DNA from: Thiothrix eikelboomii | GTDB lineage: Bacteria > Pseudomonadota > Gammaproteobacteria > Thiotrichales > Thiotrichaceae | DNA: 64,000 nt | Reading direction: 5' to 3' | NCBI RefSeq assembly: GCF_900167255.1 | Contig: NZ_FUYB01000009.1 | Location: 1-64,000, forward strand | Shown: piece after piece, positions 1 to 8,024 of the stretch | Layout: each line of letters starts with the position of its first letter | Position numbering within the stretch: position 1 is the first letter of the stretch | Translations under genes and position numbers: made by a program | Notes under the pieces: generated by a model | Told to the model about the DNA's origin: nothing | What the model saw: only the letters and a program-made list of their open reading frames with translations | Databases searched by the model: none

Positions 1-226
1 GGGCAATATCATTGTAGTCAAAGAACACTTGGCTAAAAAAACGTTGCATCCGTCGATAGCGAGAGGCAATTTCTGTATCGCTGTCTATATGCACGGCCAA
101 CAAGCTCAGATTCATTTGACGCGCATTCAGCAGCGCCAGCAGCATTGATACAAAACAATCCAGACGGGGCTTGCCCCAACCTAAATAGGCTTTTAAACTG
201 TCTCTCAGTCCATCGCTCAGATCCAT
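1..226 (-). CDS. IS4-family transposase, N-terminal part (runs off the window)
   Basis: Reading leftward from an ATG at 226 gives 75 codons open to the window edge. The product has the N-terminal look of IS4-family transposases: an amphipathic start, then LLALLNARQMNLSLLA and the motif SRYRRMQRFF that precedes the catalytic region in this family. A good ribosome binding site (AGGAGAG) lies just upstream of the ATG. The DDE catalytic domain is outside the window. An overlapping minus-strand frame that is also open here (33-281) has no family resemblance and is a shadow. The position, directly next to a rhomboid gene that lacks its 5' part, supports a real insertion sequence. Confidence 0.72.
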   Translation of the reverse strand, partial: MDLSDGLRDSLKAYLGWGKPRLDCFVSMLLALLNARQMNLSLLAVHIDSDTEIASRYRRMQRFFSQVFFDYNDIA

Positions 227-341
227 TTCGCTCTCCTGTGTGGTAACTAGAGAGTAAAACATAGGGGCGATGGACTTTCATCTTTATAGGTAGTCAACTC
301 ACTAAATCAATGGGTTAAATGTTTTGTCGTGTACAGAGATT
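1..341 (-). mobile_element. IS4-like insertion sequence, one end only
   Basis: The transposase start at 226 and about 115 bases of non-coding sequence reach to roughly 335-345, where rhomboid coding sequence resumes. The IS terminus is probably the stretch around 320-341 (reading leftward CTCTGTACACGACAAAAC). The other end and the target-site duplication lie outside the window, so the exact boundary and inverted repeat cannot be confirmed here. Confidence 0.5.
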
Positions 342-620
342 TTTTATATCAGCCCAACCGTGGGGGCTTCGGGAGCTATTTATGGGGTCTTAGTTGCCTA
401 TGCCTTTTGTTTCCCGAATGCTCAATTAGCCTTTATCTTTATCCCCGTACCGGTGGCAGCTAAATATTTTGTTCCCGCAATTATTTTGCTCGATTTATTA
501 TCTGGGGTAACAGGCTTTTCTATCTTTGGTAGCAATGTCGCACATTTTGCCCATGTCGGGGGCGGTGTAGTTGGTTTCTTGCTAATGTTATTATTTGGGC
601 GTAGTGAGCGGCGGCGTTAA
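324..620 (+). pseudogene. Rhomboid-family intramembrane serine protease, 5'-truncated by IS insertion
   Basis: From about residue 10 the frame encodes the C-terminal half of a rhomboid protease. It contains the catalytic serine motif GASGAIYG, three hydrophobic segments and the catalytic histidine in AHFAHVGGG, followed by a short basic tail. Rhomboids have at least six membrane segments. Here the N-terminal cytoplasmic part and the first segments, with the oxyanion-hole residues, are missing. The first few codons (TTG start at 324, residues MSCTE) belong to the IS end rather than to the rhomboid. The product would be inactive. The missing 5' part is expected on the far side of the IS. Confidence 0.75.
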
Positions 621-628
621 TCTTTCTT

Positions 629-1075
629 ATGCAAACTCAAGAACTAGAGCTTTATTTACATCGGCATATTCCGCTCACTCAGGCTATGCAGGTTACAGTG
701 CTGAGCGTTGAGCCGGATCAATTGATTTTGCAAGCACCGCTTGCGCCGAATATCAATCCACACCAGACGGCTTTCGGCGGTAGTGTGGTGACGTTGGCGA
801 CCCTAGCAGCTTGGTGCTTATTGTATACGCGGTTAGAGCTTGAAGGTATTGCCAATCATTTGGTGATTAGGCGCAGTACTCTGGATTATGAGCAGCCGAT
901 TGCTGGGGATTTTAAAGCAATTGCCCGTTTAGCAGTCCCAGAGCAATGGGGGCAAGCGGTAGAGCTACTCAAGCAGCGCGGTAAGGCAAAGCTACCTGTG
1001 CTTTGTGTCTTAGAATATCAAGGGCAAATCACTGGGCGGTTTCAGGGTGAATTTGTTGCCAAGCTGGCCGGTTAA
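629..1075 (+). CDS. YiiD C-terminal-type hotdog thioesterase
   Basis: This 148-residue protein matches the thioesterase domain found at the C-terminus of YiiD/FabY (hotdog fold). The region around residues 40-60, NPHQTAFGGSVVTLATLAAW, is the typical central helix entry with the conserved FGGS. Such domains hydrolyse acyl thioesters or act in fatty-acid initiation when fused to an acetyltransferase, and here the domain stands alone. It starts 8 bases after the broken rhomboid gene, so the two may once have shared a transcript. The substrate is not predictable from sequence. It is cytoplasmic, with no signal peptide or membrane segment. Confidence 0.7.
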   Translation: MQTQELELYLHRHIPLTQAMQVTVLSVEPDQLILQAPLAPNINPHQTAFGGSVVTLATLAAWCLLYTRLELEGIANHLVIRRSTLDYEQPIAGDFKAIARLAVPEQWGQAVELLKQRGKAKLPVLCVLEYQGQITGRFQGEFVAKLAG

Positions 1076-1077
1076 GC

Positions 1078-2241
1078 CTATATAGGCAGGTTGTTAGCAT
1101 GATTAAAGCTCAGCTGCTGACAATGGTTAAATTGGGCAAAATCCAGTAAAGCCGTCGTCAGCTGTGCCTCAAAGTCCGCTATTGCTGTCAAGCCCAGCTC
1201 AAGCCAAAGTTTATTAATGGTTAAAGTTTGGGTCTTGCGTTCGGCTTTACAATCTATTCGTGCGACTAATTCGCCATTCCAGAGAATCGGCAAACTAAAA
1301 TAACCATAATGGCGCTTAGCGGCAGGCAAATAGCACTCGATTTGATAGTCGAAATTAAAGAGCCGACGCAGGCGTTCTCGTTGAATCACTAAATTATCGA
1401 AGGGGGAGAGTATCTTGAGGTGGTTGTGCAGCGGTTGATTAAGTTGCTGGAGCTTGTCGGGCGTACTGAGCCAAGTTTGTTGATTAAACTGAACTTCGAT
1501 TAACTGCCCTTCACTTAATAAACGTCGAATAGCCTGCTTAATGGCGGGTTTGATGCCTTTGATTAAATGCCCAAAATCCCGTTCTTGCGCTAGACCTTGC
1601 GCTCTTAAATAATTGAGGATCAAGTAGTTTAAATACTCCTCTTCAGTGGGTGGGCGAGTGTCAATCGTACTCGGTAAAACCCGTTCAGTGAGATCATAAA
1701 CCTTATGAAACTGCCGACGGTAGGGAATCATTAAATCGCCTTGCATGAATAAATATTCTAAGGCGCGTTTACTGGGTTTACTTTGCCATTCAGCAGTTGG
1801 CTGGTCACGATCAAAGTCTTTAGCCATTAAAGGTCCTTCGGCACGAATGCGGGCGAGTACTTCAGAAATAAGTTTGGTATCACGTTGATACCAATGTTCC
1901 AGCTGACCCTTGATAAACGCCTGTTTTCGCCAAAGACTGAAACGATAATCACGCATCGGTAGATAAGCAGCTGCATGTGACCAGTATTCGAAAATCTGTT
2001 TTTGTTCAAGTAATTGCTCAAGATGCTGAGCTTGATAATTAGGATGGCGGGTCCAAAGCGTATGATGATGAGCGCGCTCAATCACCGAAATCGTATCAAT
2101 TTGAATATAGCCCAAATGCTCAATCACTTGTTGAGTCAGGGTGAGTGCTTCTGCAGGGGCATGAGGTGTATTTAAGCGCTGACTGCTTAGAGTCAGTTGG
2201 CGTGCTTCGGTGTTGGAGAGGACTAGGCTTGGTATAGGCAT
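1078..2241 (-). CDS. ycaQ: YcaQ-type DNA glycosylase (winged helix, interstrand crosslink repair family)
   Basis: The 387-residue protein belongs to the HTH_42 (AlkZ/YcaQ) family, which unhooks alkylated bases and interstrand crosslinks. The signature LGYIQIDTISV near the N-terminus followed by RAHHHTLWTRH is diagnostic. The QID triad marks the YcaQ branch rather than the QxQ AlkZ branch. Tandem winged-helix modules make up the rest. I place the start at the ATG at 2241, because MPIPSLVLS aligns with the family N-terminus. An upstream in-frame TTG at 2256 is possible but has no better ribosome site. It ends 3 bases from the convergent thioesterase gene. An alkyltransferase-like gene lies about 2.6 kb further on, though not in the same operon. 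Confidence 0.82.
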   Translation of the reverse strand: MPIPSLVLSNTEARQLTLSSQRLNTPHAPAEALTLTQQVIEHLGYIQIDTISVIERAHHHTLWTRHPNYQAQHLEQLLEQKQIFEYWSHAAAYLPMRDYRFSLWRKQAFIKGQLEHWYQRDTKLISEVLARIRAEGPLMAKDFDRDQPTAEWQSKPSKRALEYLFMQGDLMIPYRRQFHKVYDLTERVLPSTIDTRPPTEEEYLNYLILNYLRAQGLAQERDFGHLIKGIKPAIKQAIRRLLSEGQLIEVQFNQQTWLSTPDKLQQLNQPLHNHLKILSPFDNLVIQRERLRRLFNFDYQIECYLPAAKRHYGYFSLPILWNGELVARIDCKAERKTQTLTINKLWLELGLTAIADFEAQLTTALLDFAQFNHCQQLSFNHANNLPI

Positions 2242-2276
2242 CAAATCAGTTTTCAAAGGGTTGAGGCGTAGTTTGG

Positions 2277-3287
2277 TTATTGGGGCTTGTCAGTTTTAGA
2301 TGTACTACGGGGTTTTTTGCGCTGAGTTGGCGTGGTGGTTGCAGTGCTCGTTGCAGTCTTTTGCTTCTTCACTCGTGAGCGACGGTATTGTAAATAAACT
2401 AAATACCCTAGGGTTGCGAAAGCAAACACGAAATAGGGAAGATTGGCACGTTGATTAAAAATAATCAGGTATAATTCATCCACCCAGTCGCGTTGCACGG
2501 GTTCAAGATTTTTAGTATCTAGGCGCTGATAATGGGTCACATAAGGATTGTCATTGCCTTGGGCTTGGCGAATTAATTCATTCCGTTGTTGTTCCCAAGC
2601 ATCAACAGGATCGAGATTATTCCAAGCAGTAAATAGTTGTAGTTGTTGACTGCTTAAACTGAGGTGATAGCGTTCCCGCATATAGAAGTTAATTCGAGCT
2701 ATATCACCATAGACTTGATCAGGGGGTTCGGCAGTGCGGGTTTTGAAGTCAATTTCCATATTTACCTTGGCCCCATAAGCTCGTGGCTCACCCTTCACCA
2801 TGCCATAGGGTAGATTACTACGATCACCATTCAGCTCACCAATGGCAGGCACGAGATTGTGCATATCAGCTTCCATTTGCCGAAATTGAGCGTTAGTGTC
2901 ACGGCAATGTGCTCGCCCACCTTGTTGCCAGCATTTGAGTTGGTGGCCAAATACCCAAGCGGGTACTACATGCTCCCACTCAATCCGCTTGGCACGCTCA
3001 GGGTTTTTACGGGCTTGATAACCGCAGCTTTTCCAGTCGGGGGCTAGTAGTTTTTGCTGTGCTCGAAATTGACAGCCGCTATAAAAGGCGAGCCGATGAT
3101 CTTTATATACTTTTTGTGCCAAGACCCATTTTGATTGGCTAAACGAGTAATCAAGGCTGCGTGCGGTTAAAGCGGGAGCTTCTAAACTTGCAATATCTTC
3201 ATCGGGTAAGTCGCCCGTATAATCGGTAGTTTCAGCAAGCGCGTTGGGTATAGCAAGGCAACAAAGCAGGGCAAAATAGCGTGGCAT
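2277..3287 (-). CDS. Endonuclease I family secreted nuclease with C-terminal membrane anchor
   Basis: The 336-residue protein has an N-terminal signal peptide (cleavage likely after ALA, residue 18). An endonuclease I (EndA/NucM, beta-beta-alpha-metal) domain follows, with the catalytic motif WEHVVPAWVFG, then DMHNLVPAIGELNGDRSNLPYG, which holds the usual metal-binding Asn and the RSN motif. Cysteines around residues 52, 67 and 119-127 could form disulfides. Unlike textbook EndA, which ends soon after the catalytic domain, this one continues into a hydrophobic segment (about 285-303) and a Lys/Arg/Thr-rich tail of about 30 residues. It is therefore probably held in the inner membrane with the nuclease facing the periplasm. 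The role is degradation of extracytoplasmic DNA. Confidence 0.85.
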   Translation of the reverse strand: MPRYFALLCCLAIPNALAETTDYTGDLPDEDIASLEAPALTARSLDYSFSQSKWVLAQKVYKDHRLAFYSGCQFRAQQKLLAPDWKSCGYQARKNPERAKRIEWEHVVPAWVFGHQLKCWQQGGRAHCRDTNAQFRQMEADMHNLVPAIGELNGDRSNLPYGMVKGEPRAYGAKVNMEIDFKTRTAEPPDQVYGDIARINFYMRERYHLSLSSQQLQLFTAWNNLDPVDAWEQQRNELIRQAQGNDNPYVTHYQRLDTKNLEPVQRDWVDELYLIIFNQRANLPYFVFAFATLGYLVYLQYRRSRVKKQKTATSTATTTPTQRKKPRSTSKTDKPQ

Positions 3288-3395
3288 AAAAAAACTAGCT
3301 AATTGAAAGCCTACACCTTAAGCCGAATAGCCTAGGGATGCAATCTGAGGTAATACGAGGTGCTAGGCTAAAAGCTGCCAAGCTTAAGAGGCTGT

Positions 3396-3416
3396 GAGGT
3401 GCTGAATGAGCACCTC
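3396..3416. other. Hairpin between two minus-strand genes
   Basis: GAGGTGCT pairs perfectly with AGCACCTC around a five-base loop. It lies downstream of the TerB-like gene and upstream of the nuclease gene. There is no T-run on either strand, so an intrinsic terminator is unproven. It could be an RNA-stabilising or Rho-associated element. Confidence 0.4.
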
Positions 3417-3434
3417 TGATGTCTATTGACTGAA

Positions 3435-3836
3435 TTAAGCGCTCACCATCCCTAAGGCAGCCTCCACTTGCTGCAGGAATTGATGTTCACGCGGGTCGGT
3501 TTTATCCGCTGCCGCGATTTGCCGGAGGATGCTTAAGCATTCATTTTTAGCGGCTTCTGTTTTCAAGAAACTGCATTGTTGATTAATAAAGGCTTCAGTC
3601 CGGTCGGGCGTTTCTAAGACTTTACGCACCGCCGCGATTTCACGCATAGTAAACATGTTAACATCGGTCACTGAATGCCAAGCTAGTTTATGTAAGTTAC
3701 GATGAAAAGCATCCTGCTCATTGAGGGACAGCTTTTTATCTTGATAACGTGCTAGCAACATGAGGCGCACGAGGGCTTCATTCTGGATTTGTTGAGCTTG
3801 TTGTTGTTCTTGCTGCTTTAGTGTGGATTTTTTCAT
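3435..3836 (-). CDS. TerB-like domain protein
   Basis: This 133-residue cytoplasmic helical protein resembles the TerB superfamily. A Gln-rich N-terminus leads into ALVRLMLLARYQDKKLSLNE and ends with AADKTDPREHQFLQQVEAAL, the typical pair of acidic helix-turn segments seen in TerB-like domains. TerB-like domains occur in tellurite-resistance and stress systems, but no other ter gene is nearby, so a tellurite role should not be assumed. The ATG at 3836 is preceded by GAGAG as ribosome site. It stands alone on the minus strand with about 130 bases to each neighbour. Confidence 0.55.
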   Translation of the reverse strand: MKKSTLKQQEQQQAQQIQNEALVRLMLLARYQDKKLSLNEQDAFHRNLHKLAWHSVTDVNMFTMREIAAVRKVLETPDRTEAFINQQCSFLKTEAAKNECLSILRQIAAADKTDPREHQFLQQVEAALGMVSA

Positions 3837-3967
3837 CTCTCGACTCTTGTTATGGTTATTGATTAAGCTAATGAGCTTGGCTCAAGAAACGATGCTTCTA
3901 TTAAGTAAAATTATACTCAGCTCTTAATAAAACAAGCAAATAAAATGATTTGGATAATAAATATTAA

Positions 3968-4747
3968 TCATTCGGTTTCCCATAGATAAGCATCCATGAC
4001 TAAGGCGCTATAAGTCACCTCTGGTGTAAAACGTTTGAGCCGGTCTGTGCGGATACTAGCACCGAAGGCGACAAACAAAGGCAGAATATGCTCTTCTGTC
4101 GGGTGGGCGGCAGAGCCATAAGGGGCAGTGGTGCGATAGGTGATGAGCTCCTCCTGAGCGCGGGCTTGTAGTTTGTCGGCTAACCAATTGCTGAATTCGA
4201 GCGCCGCTGGCCAAGGCTCAGCGGTAGGTGATAACCAAGCAAAATTATGGGTGACTGCACCCGAAGCAAGAATCAAAACCCCCGCTGTGCGTAAGCTTTG
4301 CAGCGCTTGCCCCAATTTTAGATGCCATGCAGGCCCTGCTTGGGTTTGAATAGATAATTGTGCGACCGGAATATCTGCTGCTGGGAATAAAGATAGCAGC
4401 GGTATCCAAGCACCATGATCTAGCCCTCGTTGTGTATCGGTTTTTAGGGGTAGGTTCGCTTGTGTGAAGGCGGTTTGTAGTTGACTGGCTAATTCAGGTG
4501 CGCCCGCTGCTGGGTAGCTCAAACGATATAAAGGCGCTGGAAAACCGCCAAAATCATAAATAGTCTTTGGTTGGGGTGTAGTGCTGAAGGTGGGCGTTGA
4601 GGTTTCCCAATGAGCTGAGACTACTAAAATAGCTTTAGGGCGCTCTAAGTATTCACCTAATTGTTGCCAACAAGCCAAAGTCGGTGCTTGGGTTTGTAGG
4701 GCAATATCAGGAGATCCATGCGAGACAAATAAGATCGGCATTGGCAT
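3968..4747 (-). CDS. ygiD: DODA-type extradiol aromatic ring-opening dioxygenase (YgiD family)
   Basis: The 259-residue protein is a LigB/DODA class III extradiol dioxygenase of the YgiD type, which opens catecholic rings such as DOPA with a single metal ion. Metal-binding and catalytic histidines are visible in FVSHGSP near the N-terminus, VSAHWE, GLDHGAWIPL and SGAVTHNF. The length equals that of E. coli YgiD. The ATG at 4747 has GAGGATCT nearby as ribosome site. The gene appears monocistronic. The physiological substrate in this organism is unknown. Confidence 0.88.
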   Translation of the reverse strand: MPMPILFVSHGSPDIALQTQAPTLACWQQLGEYLERPKAILVVSAHWETSTPTFSTTPQPKTIYDFGGFPAPLYRLSYPAAGAPELASQLQTAFTQANLPLKTDTQRGLDHGAWIPLLSLFPAADIPVAQLSIQTQAGPAWHLKLGQALQSLRTAGVLILASGAVTHNFAWLSPTAEPWPAALEFSNWLADKLQARAQEELITYRTTAPYGSAAHPTEEHILPLFVAFGASIRTDRLKRFTPEVTYSALVMDAYLWETE

Positions 4748-4832
4748 GTTCAGATCCTCAAAATAATTAGTAACGCCAGTCTAAACTTAACTCTATTTTG
4801 AAAGAACCTCGTTAAATTTAAGCATTTCTTAG

Positions 4833-5186
4833 CTATAAGTTAAGAATAAAAGCTTCCCAAGCGAGTGGATGAGGTTGCCAACGATAATGTTTTAATGGCA
4901 CCCGCCCTTGTGAGGTAAAGGTGACTCCTTCGCTGGTGAGGCGTTCGTATTGTTCAGCAGCCCCTGCTGGGGACAGTTTACCGAGACTTAATTGCCCTTG
5001 ACTATTGACCACTCGATACCACGGTAGCTCACTGTTTGCGGGGAGTGCATGCAAGGCATAGCCGACGAGGCGCGCATGGCGTGGCAAACCCGCTAGCTTA
5101 GCAATATCGCCATAGGTCGCGACACAACTTACAGGAATCTGTTGTACGACGGCATAAATCCGGGCGGTTTTGCTGAGTTTAGCCAT
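4833..5186 (-). CDS. Alkyltransferase-like protein (Atl, MGMT DNA-binding domain)
   Basis: This small protein of 117 residues consists of the MGMT/Ada C-terminal DNA-binding domain. The usual active-site motif PCHRV is replaced by PWYRV, so the methyl-accepting cysteine is a tryptophan, as in E. coli Atl (YbaZ). Such proteins bind O6-alkylguanine and hand the lesion to nucleotide excision repair instead of reversing it. The helix-turn-helix with the ARLVGYAL arginine finger region is intact. It ends before the dioxygenase and starts 15 bases downstream of the FNR-like gene, so the two may be co-transcribed. Confidence 0.85.
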   Translation of the reverse strand: MAKLSKTARIYAVVQQIPVSCVATYGDIAKLAGLPRHARLVGYALHALPANSELPWYRVVNSQGQLSLGKLSPAGAAEQYERLTSEGVTFTSQGRVPLKHYRWQPHPLAWEAFILNL

Positions 5187-5201
5187 CGCTTAATCCAATC
5201 C

Positions 5202-5903
5202 TTATTCGGAGCAGGCGGCTTTCAAGAGTGCAGAGTGGTCGAGTAATTTAAGATAGCCTTTGGTTTCACTGAGATAACCTTGACGTTTCCATTCAGACAT
5301 AAAACGACTGACTGTTTCAAGGGTTAAGCCCAACAATTCACCGATTTCACCACGGGCTAAGGGCAGGGCAACACCCTCTTGAGTGACTAGGCCGCTATTA
5401 TACCAATTGATTAAAAACGAAGCTAAGCGTTCCGGGGCTTTCATGACGCCTAAAGCAAGCATTTGATTTTCTGCTGCACGTAGATAGTGCAGCCAGCGTT
5501 GAGTCATGGCGCTATCAATTTCAATATATTGTTTTTTCAAGCTGGCTAAGTCGGCAAACGGTAAGCGGCAAATTTCAATGGTCGATAAGGGGGTGGCACT
5601 GTGACTGTAAGTTTCATCGGCAAAGCCATCAAAACCAAATAGTTCGCCAGCCCCTAATACACGAATAATTTGTGTTCGCCCATTAGCTAAGCTTTTAGTG
5701 AGCTTCACCATACCTTTGCGTAAGGTATAAGCTGATTGAGCTTGCGCCCCTTGATGATAAATGGTTTCACCGGTTTGATACTGTATGACCGCAGGTTGAA
5801 AGTGTTGAATTTGCTCTAAGCGTTCAACGGGTAACTCTCCAAAAATACTTAAATGGCGAATCGGGCAAGTGAGACAATGACCTTTACCTTTAATGCTAGA
5901 CAT
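5202..5903 (-). CDS. FNR-like Crp/Fnr-family regulator lacking one cluster cysteine
   Basis: The 233-residue protein has an N-terminal cysteine cluster, a cyclic-nucleotide-binding beta-roll, a dimerisation helix and a C-terminal winged helix. FNR binds an oxygen-sensitive 4Fe-4S cluster through four cysteines. Here Cys10, Cys13 and Cys112 align with E. coli Cys20, Cys23 and Cys122, but the position of Cys29 is Ser19. The recognition helix LGLTLETVSRF keeps the Glu, Ser and Arg that read TTGAT half-sites. I chose the ATG at 5903, preceded by TAGGA, over an upstream in-frame start whose 41 extra residues look unlike FNR. It is divergent from dgkA and 660 bp from ccoNOQP, a classic FNR target. 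Confidence 0.85.
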   Translation of the reverse strand: MSSIKGKGHCLTCPIRHLSIFGELPVERLEQIQHFQPAVIQYQTGETIYHQGAQAQSAYTLRKGMVKLTKSLANGRTQIIRVLGAGELFGFDGFADETYSHSATPLSTIEICRLPFADLASLKKQYIEIDSAMTQRWLHYLRAAENQMLALGVMKAPERLASFLINWYNSGLVTQEGVALPLARGEIGELLGLTLETVSRFMSEWKRQGYLSETKGYLKLLDHSALLKAACSE

Positions 5904-6048
5904 ACAAGTTCCTACAAGGGCAGTTAAGTACAGGTGATATAGGCTAAGTCTGGCTCTGCTTGCATTGCACCAATTTACTGCGCATTTGAATTGCTGCAAC
6001 CAACAAAAAGAGGCACAATATCGCAAATTAACCTAGGGATTGCAGGGA

Positions 6049-6408
6049 ATGGCCTCCAGTGGCAACACCGGAATTAAGCGAATTATCAAAGCTGGGCAGT
6101 ATTCATGGCAAGGGTTTTATGCTGCCTATCAGCATGAAGAGGCATTCCGCCAAGAAATTTGGGTTTTGCTCATCGCAATTCCGCTGGCTTTGTGGCTTGG
6201 AGAGAATCGTTTAGAAACGGCTTTGCTGATTGGGAGTATCCTCTTACTCTTAATGGTAGAGTTACTAAACTCAGCAATTGAGGCAGTGGTTGATCGGATG
6301 GGGTCTGAGCGTCATGAGTTAGCAGGTCGAGCTAAGGATATGGGGTCAGCGGCTGTCTTTGTCGCCACAATAAATGCACTTGTGCTCTGGCTAGTTATGC
6401 TTTTTTGA
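6049..6408 (+). CDS. dgkA: Diacylglycerol kinase
   Basis: The 119-residue integral membrane protein phosphorylates diacylglycerol to phosphatidic acid and recycles lipid from membrane-derived glucan or lipid A modification. It has the DgkA pattern: an amphipathic start with GFYAAYQHEEAFRQE, then three membrane segments with the catalytic stretch ELLNSAIEAVVDR and the conserved Glu residues. The ATG at 6049 with AGGGA nine bases upstream is a better start than the TTG at 6040. It is transcribed away from the FNR-like gene and ends about 160 bases before ccoN. Confidence 0.9.
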   Translation: MASSGNTGIKRIIKAGQYSWQGFYAAYQHEEAFRQEIWVLLIAIPLALWLGENRLETALLIGSILLLLMVELLNSAIEAVVDRMGSERHELAGRAKDMGSAAVFVATINALVLWLVMLF

Positions 6409-6566
6409 TAAACATCATGTTGAGAGGTTTCTGAAAAGTGCATTCTGGCACACACTCCCAGTGGCATATTACGATTTTCTTAAAATAGGTGCATGGTATA
6501 TTCTTATGCGCTTAGTAACAGTTTTGTGGGTTTTGGTTTTTTTAAATTTAGTGTTGAGGGCAAGTG

Positions 6567-8012
6567 ATGGCTCATAGTGCAGTAGTCTCTTCGGAGCAAT
6601 ATAACTATGAAATCGTGAAGAAATTTGCGATTGCCGCTATTGTCTGGGGTATCGCCGGTATGACAACCGGGGTGTATATTGCGTCAGAATTGGCTTGGCC
6701 ATTTTTGAACTTCGATATCGCTCAGATCACCTTCGGACGGTTGCGGCCGGTGCATACAAGTGGTGTTATCTTCGGCTTCGGTGGTAATGCTTTGTTTGCA
6801 ACGTCCTATTACATTGTACAACGTACCTGTCAGGTTCGATTAGCAGGCGGAACCTTTTGGCCGAACTTTACCTTCTGGGGCTGGAACTTAGCCTTAATTG
6901 TGGCAGGGATCGGTTATACCTTCGGAATTAGTCAAGGCCGTGAGTATGCTGAGCCAGAATGGTATGTGGATATTGCTATTGCGGTTGTTTGGGTTGTTTA
7001 TTTCCTGATCTATACAGTAACTTTAGTGCGTCGTAACCAGCCCCATATTTATGTTGCAAACTGGTTCTTCATGTCCTTTATTTTGGCAACAGCTTTACTG
7101 CATATTTTCAATAATCTGACCATGCCGGTTAGTTTGTTGGGTGCTAAATCGTATAGCTTGTTCTCAGGCGTTCAAGATGCGATGACTCAATGGTGGTATG
7201 GCCACAATGCTGTCGGCTTCTTCTTGACGGCAGCTTTCTTGGGCATGATGTATTATTTCGTTCCTAAGCAAGCAGGGCGTCCGGTTTATTCTTATCGCTT
7301 ATCAATTGTGCACTTTTGGGCATTAAGCTTTATGTATATGTGGGTAGGTACTCACCACTTACACTGGACAGCGATTCCTGATTGGACTTCCTCGTTAGCA
7401 GCCGTGTTTTCGATTCTACTGTTGATGCCATCTTGGGGTGGGATGATCAACGGTATCATGACTTTATCTGGGGCTTGGGACAAACTACGCACTGACCCGA
7501 TCATGATGTTCCTGATCACGTCCTTGTCTTTCTATGGTATGTCTACTTTTGAAGGGCCGATGATGTCCTTAAAGAGTGTGAATGCCTTATCACATTACAC
7601 CGACTGGACAGTGGGTCACGTGCACTCAGGTGCCTTAGGTTGGGTAGCGATGGTATCCATCGGTTCGTTCTATCACATGATTCCACGTATTTGGAATACA
7701 ACCATTTACAGCACTAAGTTGATTTATACACATTTCTTCTTAGCGACAATCGGCGTCATTCTCTATATCACCGCTTTGTGGGTATCTGGGATTGGTCAAG
7801 GCTTAATGTTGCGTGCCTTTGATGAGTACGGCAATTTAGCCTATACCTTCGTTGAAACAGTGGTCTTTATGCATGGTCCTCTGGTGGCACGTGCCATTGG
7901 CGGTATGTTCTTCCTGTCAGGTATGTTTGTGATGGCGTATAACGTCTATATGACGATTGCCCGTGCTAAGCAAGAAGAGAAAACCCCCGTCATTGCTGCA
8001 GCTCAGGCCTAA
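6567..8012 (+). CDS. ccoN: Cytochrome cbb3 oxidase catalytic subunit I
   Basis: CcoN is the haem-copper catalytic subunit of the high-affinity cbb3 oxidase, with about 12 membrane helices in 481 residues. Haem and copper ligands are visible: the His of [12 protein letters not shown] for low-spin haem b, GHNAVGFFL and THHLHW for CuB, and [13 protein letters not shown] for the haem pair. A GTG sits directly before the ATG, but GAGGG is well placed for the ATG at 6567. It is the first gene of the ccoNOQP operon. No clear FNR box (TTGAT-N4-ATCAA) could be found between dgkA and ccoN. Confidence 0.97.
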   Translation: MAHSAVVSSEQYNYEIVKKFAIAAIVWGIAGMTTGVYIASELAWPFLNFDIAQITFGRLRPVHTSGVIFGFGGNALFATSYYIVQRTCQVRLAGGTFWPNFTFWGWNLALIVAGIGYTFGISQGREYAEPEWYVDIAIAVVWVVYFLIYTVTLVRRNQPHIYVANWFFMSFILATALLHIFNNLTMPVSLLGAKSYSLFSGVQDAMTQWWYGHNAVGFFLTAAFLGMMYYFVPKQAGRPVYSYRLSIVHFWALSFMYMWVGTHHLHWTAIPDWTSSLAAVFSILLLMPSWGGMINGIMTLSGAWDKLRTDPIMMFLITSLSFYGMSTFEGPMMSLKSVNALSHYTDWTVGHVHSGALGWVAMVSIGSFYHMIPRIWNTTIYSTKLIYTHFFLATIGVILYITALWVSGIGQGLMLRAFDEYGNLAYTFVETVVFMHGPLVARAIGGMFFLSGMFVMAYNVYMTIARAKQEEKTPVIAAAQA

Positions 8013-8024
8013 GGAGAGGGAAGG

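Noticed and set aside
33-281. 82-codon minus-strand frame at the window start
   Set aside because: It is a shadow of the transposase frame that starts at 226. The latter has the IS4-type motif and ribosome site.
3435-3836. Tellurite resistance determinant
   Set aside because: Only a TerB-like domain is present. No terC, terD or terZ gene is near, so a resistance label would be over-reading.
6409-6566. Possible FNR box upstream of ccoN
   Set aside because: No TTGAT-N4-ATCAA or close variant could be found. Only weak -10-like TATATT at 6497-6502 was seen.
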